Assembly (NCBI RefSeq): GCF_900101885.1
Contig: NZ_FNAN01000001.1
Location: forward strand, 372,001-436,000
From: Dyadobacter soli
GTDB taxonomy: Bacteria; Bacteroidota; Bacteroidia; Cytophagales; Spirosomataceae
Direction: 5' to 3'
DNA: 64,000 bases
The notes beneath the pieces were generated by a model. The model was not told the origin of the DNA, made no database searches, and worked only from the letters and a program-made list of their open reading frames with translations. Below are positions 39,276 through 48,585 of this stretch, in pieces (position 1 is the stretch's first letter; the number at the start of each line of letters is the position of its first letter). The position numbers and the translations under genes were made by a program.

Positions 39276-39305
39276 AAACCTCCTGGATAAATTTCCAGGA
39301 GGTTT
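39276..39305 (+). terminator. Terminator hairpin behind the T9SS gene
   Basis: AAACCTCCTGGA (39276-39287) and TCCAGGAGGTTT (39294-39305) form a perfect 12-bp stem with a 6-base loop, 6 bases after the stop codon. A T-rich run is not adjacent. It separates the T9SS gene from the di-haem operon. Confidence 0.75.
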
Positions 39306-39362
39306 CAAATTAACTATACACACCCTATTTTTACCCCAACTCTATACAACTAGTTACTTGCA

Positions 39363-40475
39363 ATGCCCGTTGATTACCGCAAAAGCGTCCTTTTATTGAT
39401 CCTGTTGATCGGATCGGTAGCCGCGCTATACGGTTGGACTTCGGATGCGGAACACACACAAACAACTCAAAAGGAGCTGGATAGCCTTCGTTACATGCTC
39501 GGCGAATCACTCTTTTTTGACAAAAGACTTTCGGTGACGGGCACAAAGAGCTGCGCCACTTGCCATAATCCCGAACTGGCCTTTACCGACGGCTACCGGA
39601 AATCTCCGGGCGCATTGGCCGATCTGCATTTCCGCAATACGCCTACGCTCCTGAACGTTTCCCGGCAGAATTACCTGAATTGGGCCAATCCGGACGTAGT
39701 TTCCCTGACCGACCAGATGGACGGCCCGCTCTTTGGCACACAACCTATTGAAATGGGACTGGCCAAAAAGGATACGGCCATTCTCACCAAACTTTCATCC
39801 AATCCTTCCTACGCCAGCGCCTTGCAGGCTTTGTTTCCGCAACCGGGTGGTCACCGGTTGAACTGGGAAGAAGTGAAGGCTTTACTGGCTGTTTATGTAC
39901 GCACACTCAATTCTTTTGCTTCGCCTTATGACCTGTACAAAACAGGGGATAGGAATGCGATTTCTTCATCGGCCAGGGCTGGTGAGCAATTGTTCTTTTC
40001 CGCCGCTTATGGTTGCTCGAACTGTCACCGGCCACCCACATTCGGAGCCGATTCGACCATGCCGATGCAGGAGCAGTTCGCCAATGTGGGGCTCTATAAT
40101 CATGGTGATGGTAATTATCCTGCCGAAGATCAGGGTTTGTACCAGGTCACGAGGCGAGTTGAGGATAAGGGTAAATTCAAAATACCCACTTTGAGAAACC
40201 TGCAATACACGGTGCCCTATTTTCACGACGGCAGTGCGGCCGACCTTGGCGAGGCATTAGCCGTTTTCGAGCAGGGCGGGAGGAATGTTACTTACGGCCC
40301 CTGGCAGGGAGACGGCAGAAAAAACTCGTTCAAGCATGCATTGATCCGCCCTGTTAAAATGAATACGCAGGAAAAACAGGCGCTGCTTGATTTTTTACAA
40401 AGTCTCAACGATACCATTACATATTCCCCTAAACGCTTAGCTATACCTCATGAGGAGATTTCAGGCATGTTTTAA
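39363..40475 (+). CDS. MbnH/MauG-type di-haem oxidase (cytochrome c peroxidase superfamily)
   Basis: 370 residues with an N-terminal export helix. Two haem c sites: C64-A-T-C67-H68 and C218-S-N-C221-H222. Between them is the stretch WANPDVVSLTDQMDGPLFGTQPIEMG, and after them GLYNHGDGNYPAEDQGLYQVT and KIPTLRNLQYTVPYFHDGS. These agree, from memory, with MbnH-type di-haem enzymes better than with bacterial H2O2 peroxidases. MbnH turns a Trp of its partner protein MbnP into kynurenine; MauG makes TTQ. The next gene overlaps by 26 bases and encodes a copper-amine-oxidase-like lipoprotein, a natural candidate substrate. Confidence 0.88.
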   Translation: MPVDYRKSVLLLILLIGSVAALYGWTSDAEHTQTTQKELDSLRYMLGESLFFDKRLSVTGTKSCATCHNPELAFTDGYRKSPGALADLHFRNTPTLLNVSRQNYLNWANPDVVSLTDQMDGPLFGTQPIEMGLAKKDTAILTKLSSNPSYASALQALFPQPGGHRLNWEEVKALLAVYVRTLNSFASPYDLYKTGDRNAISSSARAGEQLFFSAAYGCSNCHRPPTFGADSTMPMQEQFANVGLYNHGDGNYPAEDQGLYQVTRRVEDKGKFKIPTLRNLQYTVPYFHDGSAADLGEALAVFEQGGRNVTYGPWQGDGRKNSFKHALIRPVKMNTQEKQALLDFLQSLNDTITYSPKRLAIPHEEISGMF

Positions 40476-42237
40476 TAGGTTAACCATTGGCATTACCCTT
40501 CTGATAGTAATCGCGCTTCTCAGTTGTTCCGACGGTAAAAAGCGGCTCGCTGCTACGGCAACGGACGAATACGAAAAGACCTCCGAACTGATCGAAAATG
40601 CCGATTCCTCAGCGATGGGAATCATTGAATTGGTTAAATATAAGAACCTGATCGATAGTGCATTGAAAGCCAGGACGCCGATTGTTCCATTACAGCGCGC
40701 ATTGAGCGGAGAGGAGCAGTCGGCTCAGGATATCAGCATGGGCGATGCTACATTTTTGCAGTTTGTGAGGGATAGCACGGGGAGAGCTTACCGGAACGAG
40801 ATCTTCGGAATTTACCCCGCACGCGAAAGTGACCTCACCACCGCCCACAAATCCATTTTGCAGCAAGGCCCGTGCTACCGGGTGGAGATGTATAATTTTG
40901 CCAAAAACATTACTTCCATCGCGCTCGTGTCGGTGAGGCAGGCGAGGGTGTTCCAGGCGGCGCATTATGTGGCCATGCAGCCCGAACTTCCCGCGCATTT
41001 GAGAAACCTGGCCGTCAAGCTGGCTGTCGCAAACGGCAATGTACAAAAGGCGCTCGGCGTCCGGCCGGATGAAAAAGATGCATTGATGGCCGACACCAAA
41101 ACGGCATTGAACCAGAGCCGTTGCGAGCGTAGCAAGCACCTCTGCGTGGCGCCGACATTCGCGCGCGACAAAAAAGCATTATGGACGATTGTGGACCTCA
41201 CCGATCTGCGGGTCGCCGGGCTAAGGTGGACCAACCTCGGTGATACGCCGGTAGTGACGACCACTTTCGCATCCGAGCGCCGTGTGCAGAACGAGGCGAT
41301 TACGAATTGTTTTTGCAAAACCGAGGTTGGCCTTGAACGCAACAACTGGTCGCTGAACTACATGATCACCAGCAACGACGGCCTGCGGATTTCGGATGTG
41401 GTTTTTAAAGGAAAAAAAGTGCTGGATAATGCCAAACTGGTCGACTGGCACGTCAGTTACAGCAATACCGACGGTTTTGGTTACAGCGACGCGGTAGGCT
41501 GTCCCTATTTCAGCTCCGCTACCGTGGTGGCCGTCGAGGCACCGAAAATCGCCGACCTGATCCGGCAAGGCAAGCGCGTCGGATTTGTGATTGAACAATA
41601 TTACCGGAGCGAAGGATGGCCGTCGCCCTGCAACTATGAATATTTCCAGCGGTACGAATTCTATGACGACGGGCGGTTCCGGGTCGCTGCGGCAAATATC
41701 GGCCGGGGATGCGGCAACGACGGGACTTACCGGCCGGTGTTCCGAATAGCGCTGGCTGGCAAAACCAATCCTGTTGCCGAATGGGACGGCGAGGCGTACC
41801 GTACCGTGGCGCAAGAAGGGTGGCGCCTGCAAGGACCGGCCACCCGCTATGCCGACGGTGCGATGTTCCGCATCGGGGGCGACAACTCGTCGTTCCGGCT
41901 GGTACCGGGCAACGGGCAGTTTGCCGACGGCGGCCGGGGAGACCATGCCTATATTTACTTTACCGTCAACAAACCCGGTGTCGACGAAGGCGCCAGCGAC
42001 CTGCCTACGATCGGCCCGTGCTGCAACATCGATTACCGGCAAGGGCCGGAAAAGTTTATCGAGCCTGGCCCGGAAGCGCTTGCCAATCAGCGGGTGGTGA
42101 TCTGGTACGTCCCGCAAATGAAAAATGACGATACAAAAGGGAAGGAATACTGCTGGGCGGAGGCGCGTCTGGTGAACGGCGTTTATCAAACTGAGGCCTA
42201 TCCGTGCATTGCCGGCCCTATGTTCATCCCTGAATAG
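40450..42237 (+). CDS. Copper-amine-oxidase-like lipoprotein without copper ligands
   Basis: 595 residues. Lipobox LLSC26. Residues about 110-270 resemble CuAO N-domains (CYRVEMYNF, then VVDLTDLRVAGLRWT). From about 300 on, the CuAO catalytic fold can be followed: W-SLNYMITSNDGLRISDVVF, then S392-P-C-N395-Y396-E-Y398, which fits the topaquinone motif (S/T)xxNY(D/E)Y, followed by FYDDGRF. The copper HxH that should follow is replaced by TYRPVFRI, and only one His (499) exists after Tyr396. At least twelve Cys are present, one next to the motif. Function unknown; possible di-haem substrate. Confidence 0.72.
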   Translation: MRRFQACFNRLTIGITLLIVIALLSCSDGKKRLAATATDEYEKTSELIENADSSAMGIIELVKYKNLIDSALKARTPIVPLQRALSGEEQSAQDISMGDATFLQFVRDSTGRAYRNEIFGIYPARESDLTTAHKSILQQGPCYRVEMYNFAKNITSIALVSVRQARVFQAAHYVAMQPELPAHLRNLAVKLAVANGNVQKALGVRPDEKDALMADTKTALNQSRCERSKHLCVAPTFARDKKALWTIVDLTDLRVAGLRWTNLGDTPVVTTTFASERRVQNEAITNCFCKTEVGLERNNWSLNYMITSNDGLRISDVVFKGKKVLDNAKLVDWHVSYSNTDGFGYSDAVGCPYFSSATVVAVEAPKIADLIRQGKRVGFVIEQYYRSEGWPSPCNYEYFQRYEFYDDGRFRVAAANIGRGCGNDGTYRPVFRIALAGKTNPVAEWDGEAYRTVAQEGWRLQGPATRYADGAMFRIGGDNSSFRLVPGNGQFADGGRGDHAYIYFTVNKPGVDEGASDLPTIGPCCNIDYRQGPEKFIEPGPEALANQRVVIWYVPQMKNDDTKGKEYCWAEARLVNGVYQTEAYPCIAGPMFIPE

Positions 42238-42250
42238 ATTTTTATATAAA

Positions 42251-43195
42251 ATGAAAGGATTTTTACTGGTAACTGCCTCGCTGCTCGTGCTGGCAGGCGC
42301 GGGATGCCGCAAAAATGAGACGGCGGTTAACGAGACCGGCATTACCGTCATCGCCGAATGCAAAGGAGCACCCGGGTACCTGACCCAGGCCGGTTTCATC
42401 CCGGGCAAGCCATTTGGATTCAGCGTGGCCGAGAAAGGCACCACGGGTTTATCGCTGGTTCAGTTCCCGGGGCCGGGCGTTCCTTACAAGCAGTTTCGGT
42501 TGCCCGGCTGGGACATTGCCGGCCACCTCGGCGCGGTGGTAACAGATAAAAGCGGCAACAGCTACCTCATTCCCCGGCCGTTTATCAATACATTAAAAAA
42601 CGACCCGGTGAAACAAAATACGATCTACAAGGTCGACAGCGAAACCGGTAAAATGACTGCCTACATCGAGCTTCCTTCCGAAAAACAGCCGCATGCGGGA
42701 AACCCTTACGGCCTGCTGGGGTTGATGTTCGATTGTGAAAATGACCTGCTATATGCTTCCTCGGTGGCAGGTAGCGGCCTCGATGCGGAAACCGGGAGCA
42801 TCTACGCCATCCGTACCTACGGGGAACCGAAGGTACTGGCGACGCTCGCCGGTGTGGAGGCGATGGGCATCGGACTCTGCTACCTGGACGGCAAGAAAGT
42901 GCTGTTCTTCGGAAAAGCGCGCGGCAGCGAAGTGTACGGCATTGCATTGAACGCAGACGGAAGTTTCGAAGGCGAACCGCTCAAAGTATTGTCTCTGGAA
43001 AAATTGGGCGACCGCGGCGATGACAAGCCCCGGAAGATACGCTTCGATGCCCGGGGTAATATGCATGTAAGCGGCATCGTCTTTAATTTTAACCTGGCCA
43101 ATTCCGCCGACAAGCAGGAGAATATCTACACATTTCAATATGACCCGGCAAGCAAACAATGGCGGCTTTTGAATGTCAGGAAAGGGATTCTTTGA
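42251..43195 (+). CDS. Beta-propeller lipoprotein of the di-haem operon
   Basis: 314 residues from the ATG at 42251, which opens on a signal peptide with lipobox LAGAGC; an in-frame start at 42209 overlaps the previous gene. The body has blade-like repeats (GNSYLIPRP, LLYASSVAGSG, GSIYAIRTYG, NMHVSGIVF) of the SMP-30/NHL propeller type, with no metal-site residues I can identify. It begins 13 bases after the amine-oxidase-like gene, so it is the third gene of that operon, perhaps a binding partner at the outer membrane. Confidence 0.78.
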   Translation: MKGFLLVTASLLVLAGAGCRKNETAVNETGITVIAECKGAPGYLTQAGFIPGKPFGFSVAEKGTTGLSLVQFPGPGVPYKQFRLPGWDIAGHLGAVVTDKSGNSYLIPRPFINTLKNDPVKQNTIYKVDSETGKMTAYIELPSEKQPHAGNPYGLLGLMFDCENDLLYASSVAGSGLDAETGSIYAIRTYGEPKVLATLAGVEAMGIGLCYLDGKKVLFFGKARGSEVYGIALNADGSFEGEPLKVLSLEKLGDRGDDKPRKIRFDARGNMHVSGIVFNFNLANSADKQENIYTFQYDPASKQWRLLNVRKGIL

Positions 43196-43354
43196 AAGTA
43201 CGTTCGATTTTACAAGTTTATTTCCACCGAAATCACAGCGGTCCTTCCATCTGATGGCCAGATGCCGGGGAATATTGCCTCGGAGCGCAGGCCTGGCCAG
43301 GTGAAAATCTAAAATCAGACAGGAAAAGGGTCCACCTCGGGGTAAAATTGGCAT

Positions 43355-44242
43355 TCAAAATGTCGGCTCGTCGGGGTTTAGATTTTTAATGTATTCTTTC
43401 CGGTAGTTGCCCGGACTCCGGCCCATGTGGGCCCTGAATGTCTTGTAAAAGAACGCCATATCGGTAAAACCCGAATCGAAGCAAATTTCGGCTACCGTTT
43501 TATTGGTGGACAGCAGCTGTTGCCTTGCGTATTTGAGCCGGTAGGCCATCACAGCCTCGGTAGCCGTTCTGCCGGTGGTTTTCTTGTAATATTTACAAAA
43601 TGCGTTGGTCGACATCCGTGCCAGACCGGCGATTTCCTGTAAGGTTACCTTGGTGCGAAAATTATCGATGATGAATCCTTGCACCGCGTTTAGCCGGTGA
43701 TAATGGTGCAATGCAGCGCTGGAAACCACCAATTCGTCGTTTAACAGCGTTCGGTTTTGTGACGCCGCGAGAATATCAAGCACTTCCAATAGCAGGATAA
43801 GCTTTTTATAGGGTGTGCCCGCCGACGCCATATCGAGCATATGGTCGATAACCTGCTGGTTTTCCGGGCCACTGAAATGGATGCCTTGCTGGCTCGTAAG
43901 CAGAAGGTGTACAATATGCCAGGCCTGATGCTTTTCAAAGAAACCGTCCCCGAAAAGGCTTTTGTCAAATTGCACGACGACGGACCGCGCATTGATGGTT
44001 TCGCCGCGGCTGGTGTTTTTCCAGCAATGGGGGAGGTTGGGACCAATGAGTACAAGGTCATTGGTCCCGTAGGCCGACATATTATTACCAACAAACCTGT
44101 TTCCTTCCCCTTTCAGGATCGCGGTAAGTTCGATTTCCGGGTGAAAATGGTACGGCGAGTGGAATTCATCCTGCTCAAATATCCTGACAAGCAGGGTGTT
44201 TTCACTTTGGCATGAGAGTGGTTCTAATGTCGGCTTTACCAT
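43355..44242 (-). CDS. AraC family regulator with N-terminal cupin
   Basis: 295 residues from ATG 44242 (a TTG at 44275 would overlap the previous stop as TTGA). N-terminal cupin sensor with SPYHFHPEIELTAILKGEG, then a C-terminal double HTH (about 195-290): KVTLQEIAGLARMSTNAFCKYYKK and VAEICFDSGFTDMAFFYKTFR, the classical AraC signature. Sugar-responsive control is typical. Last gene of the leftward operon with the glycosidase and the dioxygenase, which it probably regulates. Confidence 0.9.
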   Translation of the reverse strand: MVKPTLEPLSCQSENTLLVRIFEQDEFHSPYHFHPEIELTAILKGEGNRFVGNNMSAYGTNDLVLIGPNLPHCWKNTSRGETINARSVVVQFDKSLFGDGFFEKHQAWHIVHLLLTSQQGIHFSGPENQQVIDHMLDMASAGTPYKKLILLLEVLDILAASQNRTLLNDELVVSSAALHHYHRLNAVQGFIIDNFRTKVTLQEIAGLARMSTNAFCKYYKKTTGRTATEAVMAYRLKYARQQLLSTNKTVAEICFDSGFTDMAFFYKTFRAHMGRSPGNYRKEYIKNLNPDEPTF

Positions 44243-44271
44243 TACCGGTTGCGTGTTTTCAAGTAAACGAT

Positions 44272-45378
44272 TCAATGAGCATGCGTGTGCTCTTTTGTAT
44301 AGGATTCTGTTTTTGATTGCTTAATCAGTTTTGTCAGCAGACTGATCTCATCGCTATCATAGGCTTTGAAGTCACCGTGATAAAGGTCGTGCTGCCATAC
44401 CTTTTGCTCGGGATCGCCCGGCCGGTGGCCCCAGGGAAGTTCCGTCTGGGTTTTGCCGTTCACCAGTCCCCATAATGTGCACCCGATCTTGTTTTCGTAA
44501 AACACGTCGAGCACATCCGGTATGGTTGATTTGAACGGCCTGTTCATCCACTCGGTATTGATCAGCGGCCGTTTAAATTTTTTGTATTTATCAATCGTTT
44601 TCAGCAAAGTTTCGCGGTTGCCGTATTCGTGAAAAGTGATCACATCCGAATGCGCGGTAATAATATCATTTAATCTCTGGTTATTGTCAAACGCTCCGAT
44701 CGACAGCGGCTGCGAAGGATTGATCTCACGTGCCCAGGAAATTACTTTTTTAAGTAGTGGCAGGGTAGTGGTACCCAGTCCGCCATTGGTAGGTTCGTTG
44801 TACAAATCCCACAATATTACGCGTTTATCATCCTTAAACCGACTGATGACGGCCTTTACATACTTTTCAAGCTTTGGATAGGTGGTCGTGTCCGTCACCA
44901 TGCTGTGGCCCGGACTCGGCGACCATGCCCAGGCGTACCACCCCTTCAAAGGCTCTGGCTGCTTGCCCACTTTGGGATCGGGCGTGATACCGAAAGAGCA
45001 ATCGTCAAACAATGCGGGCATAAACTTAATGTGATGCTTTTCGCAAATCTTCATAAAGCCATCCAGTGTCTTGAGAAAATATTGTGGATCGTCCTCATAA
45101 ACGGCATATTGTAAAACCACGCGCAACGTGTTCATGCCGCTCTGCTCCGCCAGCGCAAGCTCCCGGTCGATAGCCGCCGGATCGTAAGTCGTTTTGTCCC
45201 ACATCGCCGTGTAGTTAATCGCGTAGGCAGGAATGTAGTTAAATCCGCAAAGCCAGGGCTGCTTATTGTACCATTCCCAGATGCGCTCTTCCGTCCATTT
45301 ATTGGCTGTATTTTGGCTGTAACCGAAAACAGAAGCCATTAGCAGCAGGGCAAGCAAAGCAAGTCGTATTCTTATCAT
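44272..45378 (-). CDS. Secreted GH5-like glycoside hydrolase
   Basis: 368 residues with signal peptide (cleavage near GYSQ-NT). The (beta/alpha)8 clan A pattern is visible: GMNTLRVVLQY, LWDLYNEP with acid/base E195 after N194, ITFHEYG, and a nucleophile candidate E276 in LINTEWMN. This suits GH5-type cellulases/mannanases/xylanases; the substrate is not evident. The tail KEHTHAH is His-rich. It starts 32 bases after the dioxygenase gene and runs into the AraC gene, so a single transcript is likely. Confidence 0.83.
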   Translation of the reverse strand: MIRIRLALLALLLMASVFGYSQNTANKWTEERIWEWYNKQPWLCGFNYIPAYAINYTAMWDKTTYDPAAIDRELALAEQSGMNTLRVVLQYAVYEDDPQYFLKTLDGFMKICEKHHIKFMPALFDDCSFGITPDPKVGKQPEPLKGWYAWAWSPSPGHSMVTDTTTYPKLEKYVKAVISRFKDDKRVILWDLYNEPTNGGLGTTTLPLLKKVISWAREINPSQPLSIGAFDNNQRLNDIITAHSDVITFHEYGNRETLLKTIDKYKKFKRPLINTEWMNRPFKSTIPDVLDVFYENKIGCTLWGLVNGKTQTELPWGHRPGDPEQKVWQHDLYHGDFKAYDSDEISLLTKLIKQSKTESYTKEHTHAH

Positions 45379-45410
45379 GTCAGATTGAAATAATGTTTTT
45401 GTTTGATTCC

Positions 45411-46226
45411 TTATAATACCAGTGGGTTCAGGCGCGACGCGGCGATGCTGCCTGGTTCCAAACCATCCAGCCAGCGCTGGCGGTCATTGTGCTGATGCTT
45501 GTTTCTCGGCTCGGTTACACGGGCGCCGTCCGCAAAGAAAATCACGGTCATAACTTCACGGGTGACGGCGGAATTATTGCCGGGAGCCGCGTGCAATGTC
45601 CAGCCGTAATGCCAGGTTGCGTCCCCGGCTTTCATCGCGCTGGCCCGGGTTACGGGATACCCTTTTTCCCGGATGTACTTTTGCAAGGCAGTTTCTGATT
45701 CGTCGGAAATGGGAATGTCCCCGGCAAAACCGTCGTGGTGCGATCCGGATGCGAACGTCAGCATACCCATATCTTCGGTGATATCGATGAGCGGCATCCA
45801 CATGGTAATGGTGTTATTGGTGTCCAGCGGCCAGTAGTACTGGTCCTGGTGCCAGGGGGTGAAGCCTCCGCCGGGCTCTTTAAACAAGGCCTGATCGTGG
45901 TAAATGCGTACATTATCGACGCCAAGCAGTTCGGCGGCGATACGGCCGAAACGTTCTGCCAGCGTAAAACACCGAACCTCCTCATCGTTTTCCCAAAGGT
46001 TCATGACTTGAAGAAAGGCTTTACCATAGGTATCACGGTCTTCGAGCTTGCGTTGCTCCGTATTGTAGCGGTAAGCAGCGTCGTTGATCACCTTCCGGAA
46101 GTGTTCGATTTCAATGGGGGACAGGACTCCTTCAATAAGCGTGTGCCCAAGATTTCTGAAACTGCTTGACTGTTCCAGGCTGACGCGCGGTGCGCTGTCG
46201 GGTTGCAGGATGTTTGATACAGACAT
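45411..46226 (-). CDS. PhyH-type Fe(II)/2-oxoglutarate dioxygenase
   Basis: 271 residues from ATG 46226 (a GTG lies two codons earlier). The iron facial triad of the phytanoyl-CoA dioxygenase family is readable: H126-Q-D128 in TPWHQDQYYW and H212 in WTLHAAPGNN, with R223 as 2-oxoglutarate anchor. Members hydroxylate small molecules such as lipids, ectoine or secondary metabolites. The operon context, with a glycosidase and a cupin-AraC regulator, suggests a sugar- or glycoside-derived substrate (inference). Confidence 0.87.
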   Translation of the reverse strand: MSVSNILQPDSAPRVSLEQSSSFRNLGHTLIEGVLSPIEIEHFRKVINDAAYRYNTEQRKLEDRDTYGKAFLQVMNLWENDEEVRCFTLAERFGRIAAELLGVDNVRIYHDQALFKEPGGGFTPWHQDQYYWPLDTNNTITMWMPLIDITEDMGMLTFASGSHHDGFAGDIPISDESETALQKYIREKGYPVTRASAMKAGDATWHYGWTLHAAPGNNSAVTREVMTVIFFADGARVTEPRNKHQHNDRQRWLDGLEPGSIAASRLNPLVL

Positions 46227-46520
46227 AAACACGGGATTTGACAGATTTTTACTGGGTCAAAACAAGTCAATAAAAATGCGCCGTGTTTAGGGTTGCATTG
46301 GCTAAAACATAGTGTATTTTATCCATTTGAGGTAAACATCCATACTATTTCGCTCAATCGCGGGCATTTCAAGCTAAATTAGATCGAACGACAGGTATTT
46401 TTGTCAACGCCCGATGGCAGCGGGATACGCCTGCCATCAGGCGTTTGACGAAAAATGAAGTACAATTTGCTTAACTTGGTGTGTTCGTGAAGTATAATAC
46501 TTGATTCGACCTTGAAATTT

Positions 46521-47990
46521 ATGAAAGTCCAAAGTACGATCTATGCGATGATCATCACATTGATGTACGCGATCGGGCCGGCTTTTTCACAACCCTTTGG
46601 GACGACCGCCAAACATATTGATTTTCAAGTATTAAAATTCAAGCCAGCTATCGGGGACACTGTCGCATACGAGTATGGGTTTTTAAAGGTTCCGGAAAAT
46701 CGCAATGCTCCTGAGACGCGTAGCATCGAGCTCGCTGTATTAAGGTTAAAGGCCAAAAGTCCAACCAGCCGCTCCCCAATCCTGTTCTTGTCTGGTGGAC
46801 CGGGCCAGTCTGGGATCAGTTATATTCAGGAAGAATATTTTCAATCACTTATTTTCAACCTTCAGCAGGATCATGACATTATTCTGTTGGATCAGCGCGG
46901 CGCAGGCAGATCTACCCCCAGTTTGGAATTCCCGTTGCCGGCGGCTGATAACAAGCTTATTTTCCTGAATGAAAAACGGGCGATCAAGCTTCACAATGAG
47001 GCTGCTGCGGTCGGATTCGCTGATTTCAAAAAAAGGGGAATCGATATCAAAGGTTACAACACCGTTCAAAATGCCGAAGACCTGAATGACTTGCGGGTTG
47101 CATTGAAAATCGAGAAAGTAAACTTGCTTGCTTACAGTTACGGCACACATCTTGGACTTGCCCTTGCACGATTACACGCTTCCTCGATTGACCAGATGGT
47201 CCTCATCGGAACGTCGGGGCCTAATCATATGCATCACCTGCCGTTCAGTTACGATAAACAATTGATGCGTATTTCCGCTTTGGCGGCTCAGGATTCTGTA
47301 ATCAAAGATCAAGTGCCCGATATGATCTTACTTTTGAAAAGTCAGTTGAAAAAACTTGCGGCAAATCCTGTTGTCCTTCCAGTTAAAGACCAGAGATTCA
47401 AAAGAGTTGTGCATGTTCCAATAGGGAAATTTGGGCTTCAGTTGATCCTTAGGTTAGACACTGGCGACAGCAATGACTTTGTTTATTTCCCGGCCATGTT
47501 GTATGGAATGGAGCACGGGGACTACCGGATACTGCAACGGTACGTCGAGAGGCGTTACAATCAGTTTAACGGAGGATACGGTTCAGGAATATCTGCAATG
47601 CGCCAGGCATCGGGAGCGACAGCCGACAGGTACGCCGAAATCATTGATCAGGGGAAGACTGCGATCCTGGGAAACAGCATTAATACTCCGGACATCTATG
47701 GCGGCTGGCAAAATATTGATCTTGGAGACCCTTTTCGAACATTATTCAAATGCAATCTGCCAACCTTGTTCATCAGCGGCACACTTGATAGCAATACTCC
47801 TGTTTCCAATGTTGAAGAGTTGCTCCCGTGGTTCTCACAGGCGCGTCAGCTAAGCGTGGAAAATGCGGGCCATGAAGACATGCTGTCCAATGCTGAGGTT
47901 CAAAATGAGATCATGCGATTTTTTAGAAAAATGGAGCCATTGAAAAGGTCTATCGCGCTTCCCAAGCCCCGTTTCGTTTCGTTCTTTTAA
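46521..47990 (+). CDS. Exported alpha/beta hydrolase, TAP/prolyl-aminopeptidase-like
   Basis: 489 residues; ATG 46521 preferred over a TTG three codons upstream. Signal peptide (cleavage near AFSQ-PF). Oxyanion region LSGGPGQSG, then LLDQRGAGRS, nucleophile S206 in AYSYGTH (the first Gly of GxSxG is Ala), Asp in SGTLDSNTP and His in NAGHEDML. The lid region lies between. These are tripeptidyl-peptidase (TAP) and proline iminopeptidase features; likely periplasmic peptide trimming. It is followed by small lipoprotein genes. Confidence 0.87.
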   Translation: MKVQSTIYAMIITLMYAIGPAFSQPFGTTAKHIDFQVLKFKPAIGDTVAYEYGFLKVPENRNAPETRSIELAVLRLKAKSPTSRSPILFLSGGPGQSGISYIQEEYFQSLIFNLQQDHDIILLDQRGAGRSTPSLEFPLPAADNKLIFLNEKRAIKLHNEAAAVGFADFKKRGIDIKGYNTVQNAEDLNDLRVALKIEKVNLLAYSYGTHLGLALARLHASSIDQMVLIGTSGPNHMHHLPFSYDKQLMRISALAAQDSVIKDQVPDMILLLKSQLKKLAANPVVLPVKDQRFKRVVHVPIGKFGLQLILRLDTGDSNDFVYFPAMLYGMEHGDYRILQRYVERRYNQFNGGYGSGISAMRQASGATADRYAEIIDQGKTAILGNSINTPDIYGGWQNIDLGDPFRTLFKCNLPTLFISGTLDSNTPVSNVEELLPWFSQARQLSVENAGHEDMLSNAEVQNEIMRFFRKMEPLKRSIALPKPRFVSFF

Positions 47991-48066
47991 TAGTTGACGA
48001 AGTTCGAGTAGAAAGGATTTCAACTAAGTCTTATTGAATAGCAGCATTTGGTAACCTGGAATAAGT

Positions 48067-48447
48067 ATGGTGAAATATCTATCGAAAATCAGATTATTGA
48101 CATTCTTATCGGTCATTTTGCTTTTGACAGCCAAGTGCAAAAAAGACGCGCCGATTCAAGAGATGGATGTGGTATGTGAAGTACAAGATCCAATCTGGAA
48201 TTTAAAATGGCTTAATGCAGAATTTAAGCAGTTTATAGGTGGGCCGGAAGTTAATGGAATTGTTTTGTACGAATACAATGGTGACCAGGTGATTGAAGTC
48301 CAGAATAGCCTTTTCAGTTCCACAAACATGCACCAACATCTGTGTAACGGCGTAAAACTCGATTTGCAATCTCCTCAGGCAATTAGCGACTACTATGCCA
48401 AACGAAAGGAGGTCAAAATCCTGTACGGAACCAAGTTGTGGCAGTAA
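48067..48447 (+). CDS. Small lipoprotein of unknown function
   Basis: 126 residues. Signal peptide, then a lipobox-like LLTAKC with first residues C-K-K-D-A. The remaining 100 residues have no recognised domain; a CNGVKL and a DPIWNLKWLNAEF stretch are notable. It lies 76 bases after the hydrolase gene on the same strand. Confidence 0.68.
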   Translation: MVKYLSKIRLLTFLSVILLLTAKCKKDAPIQEMDVVCEVQDPIWNLKWLNAEFKQFIGGPEVNGIVLYEYNGDQVIEVQNSLFSSTNMHQHLCNGVKLDLQSPQAISDYYAKRKEVKILYGTKLWQ

Positions 48448-48585
48448 GAAATAAGTAAAGATGACCCGGAGGATAATTTTGAAGCGTTTTGGGAATTATT
48501 TCGTATAACTATCTGCGTAGCCAACCTTTTATATAACCGAATGGAAGCTCGAAGACTACGTTAAATTTCTCCCAGCACCGATTTG

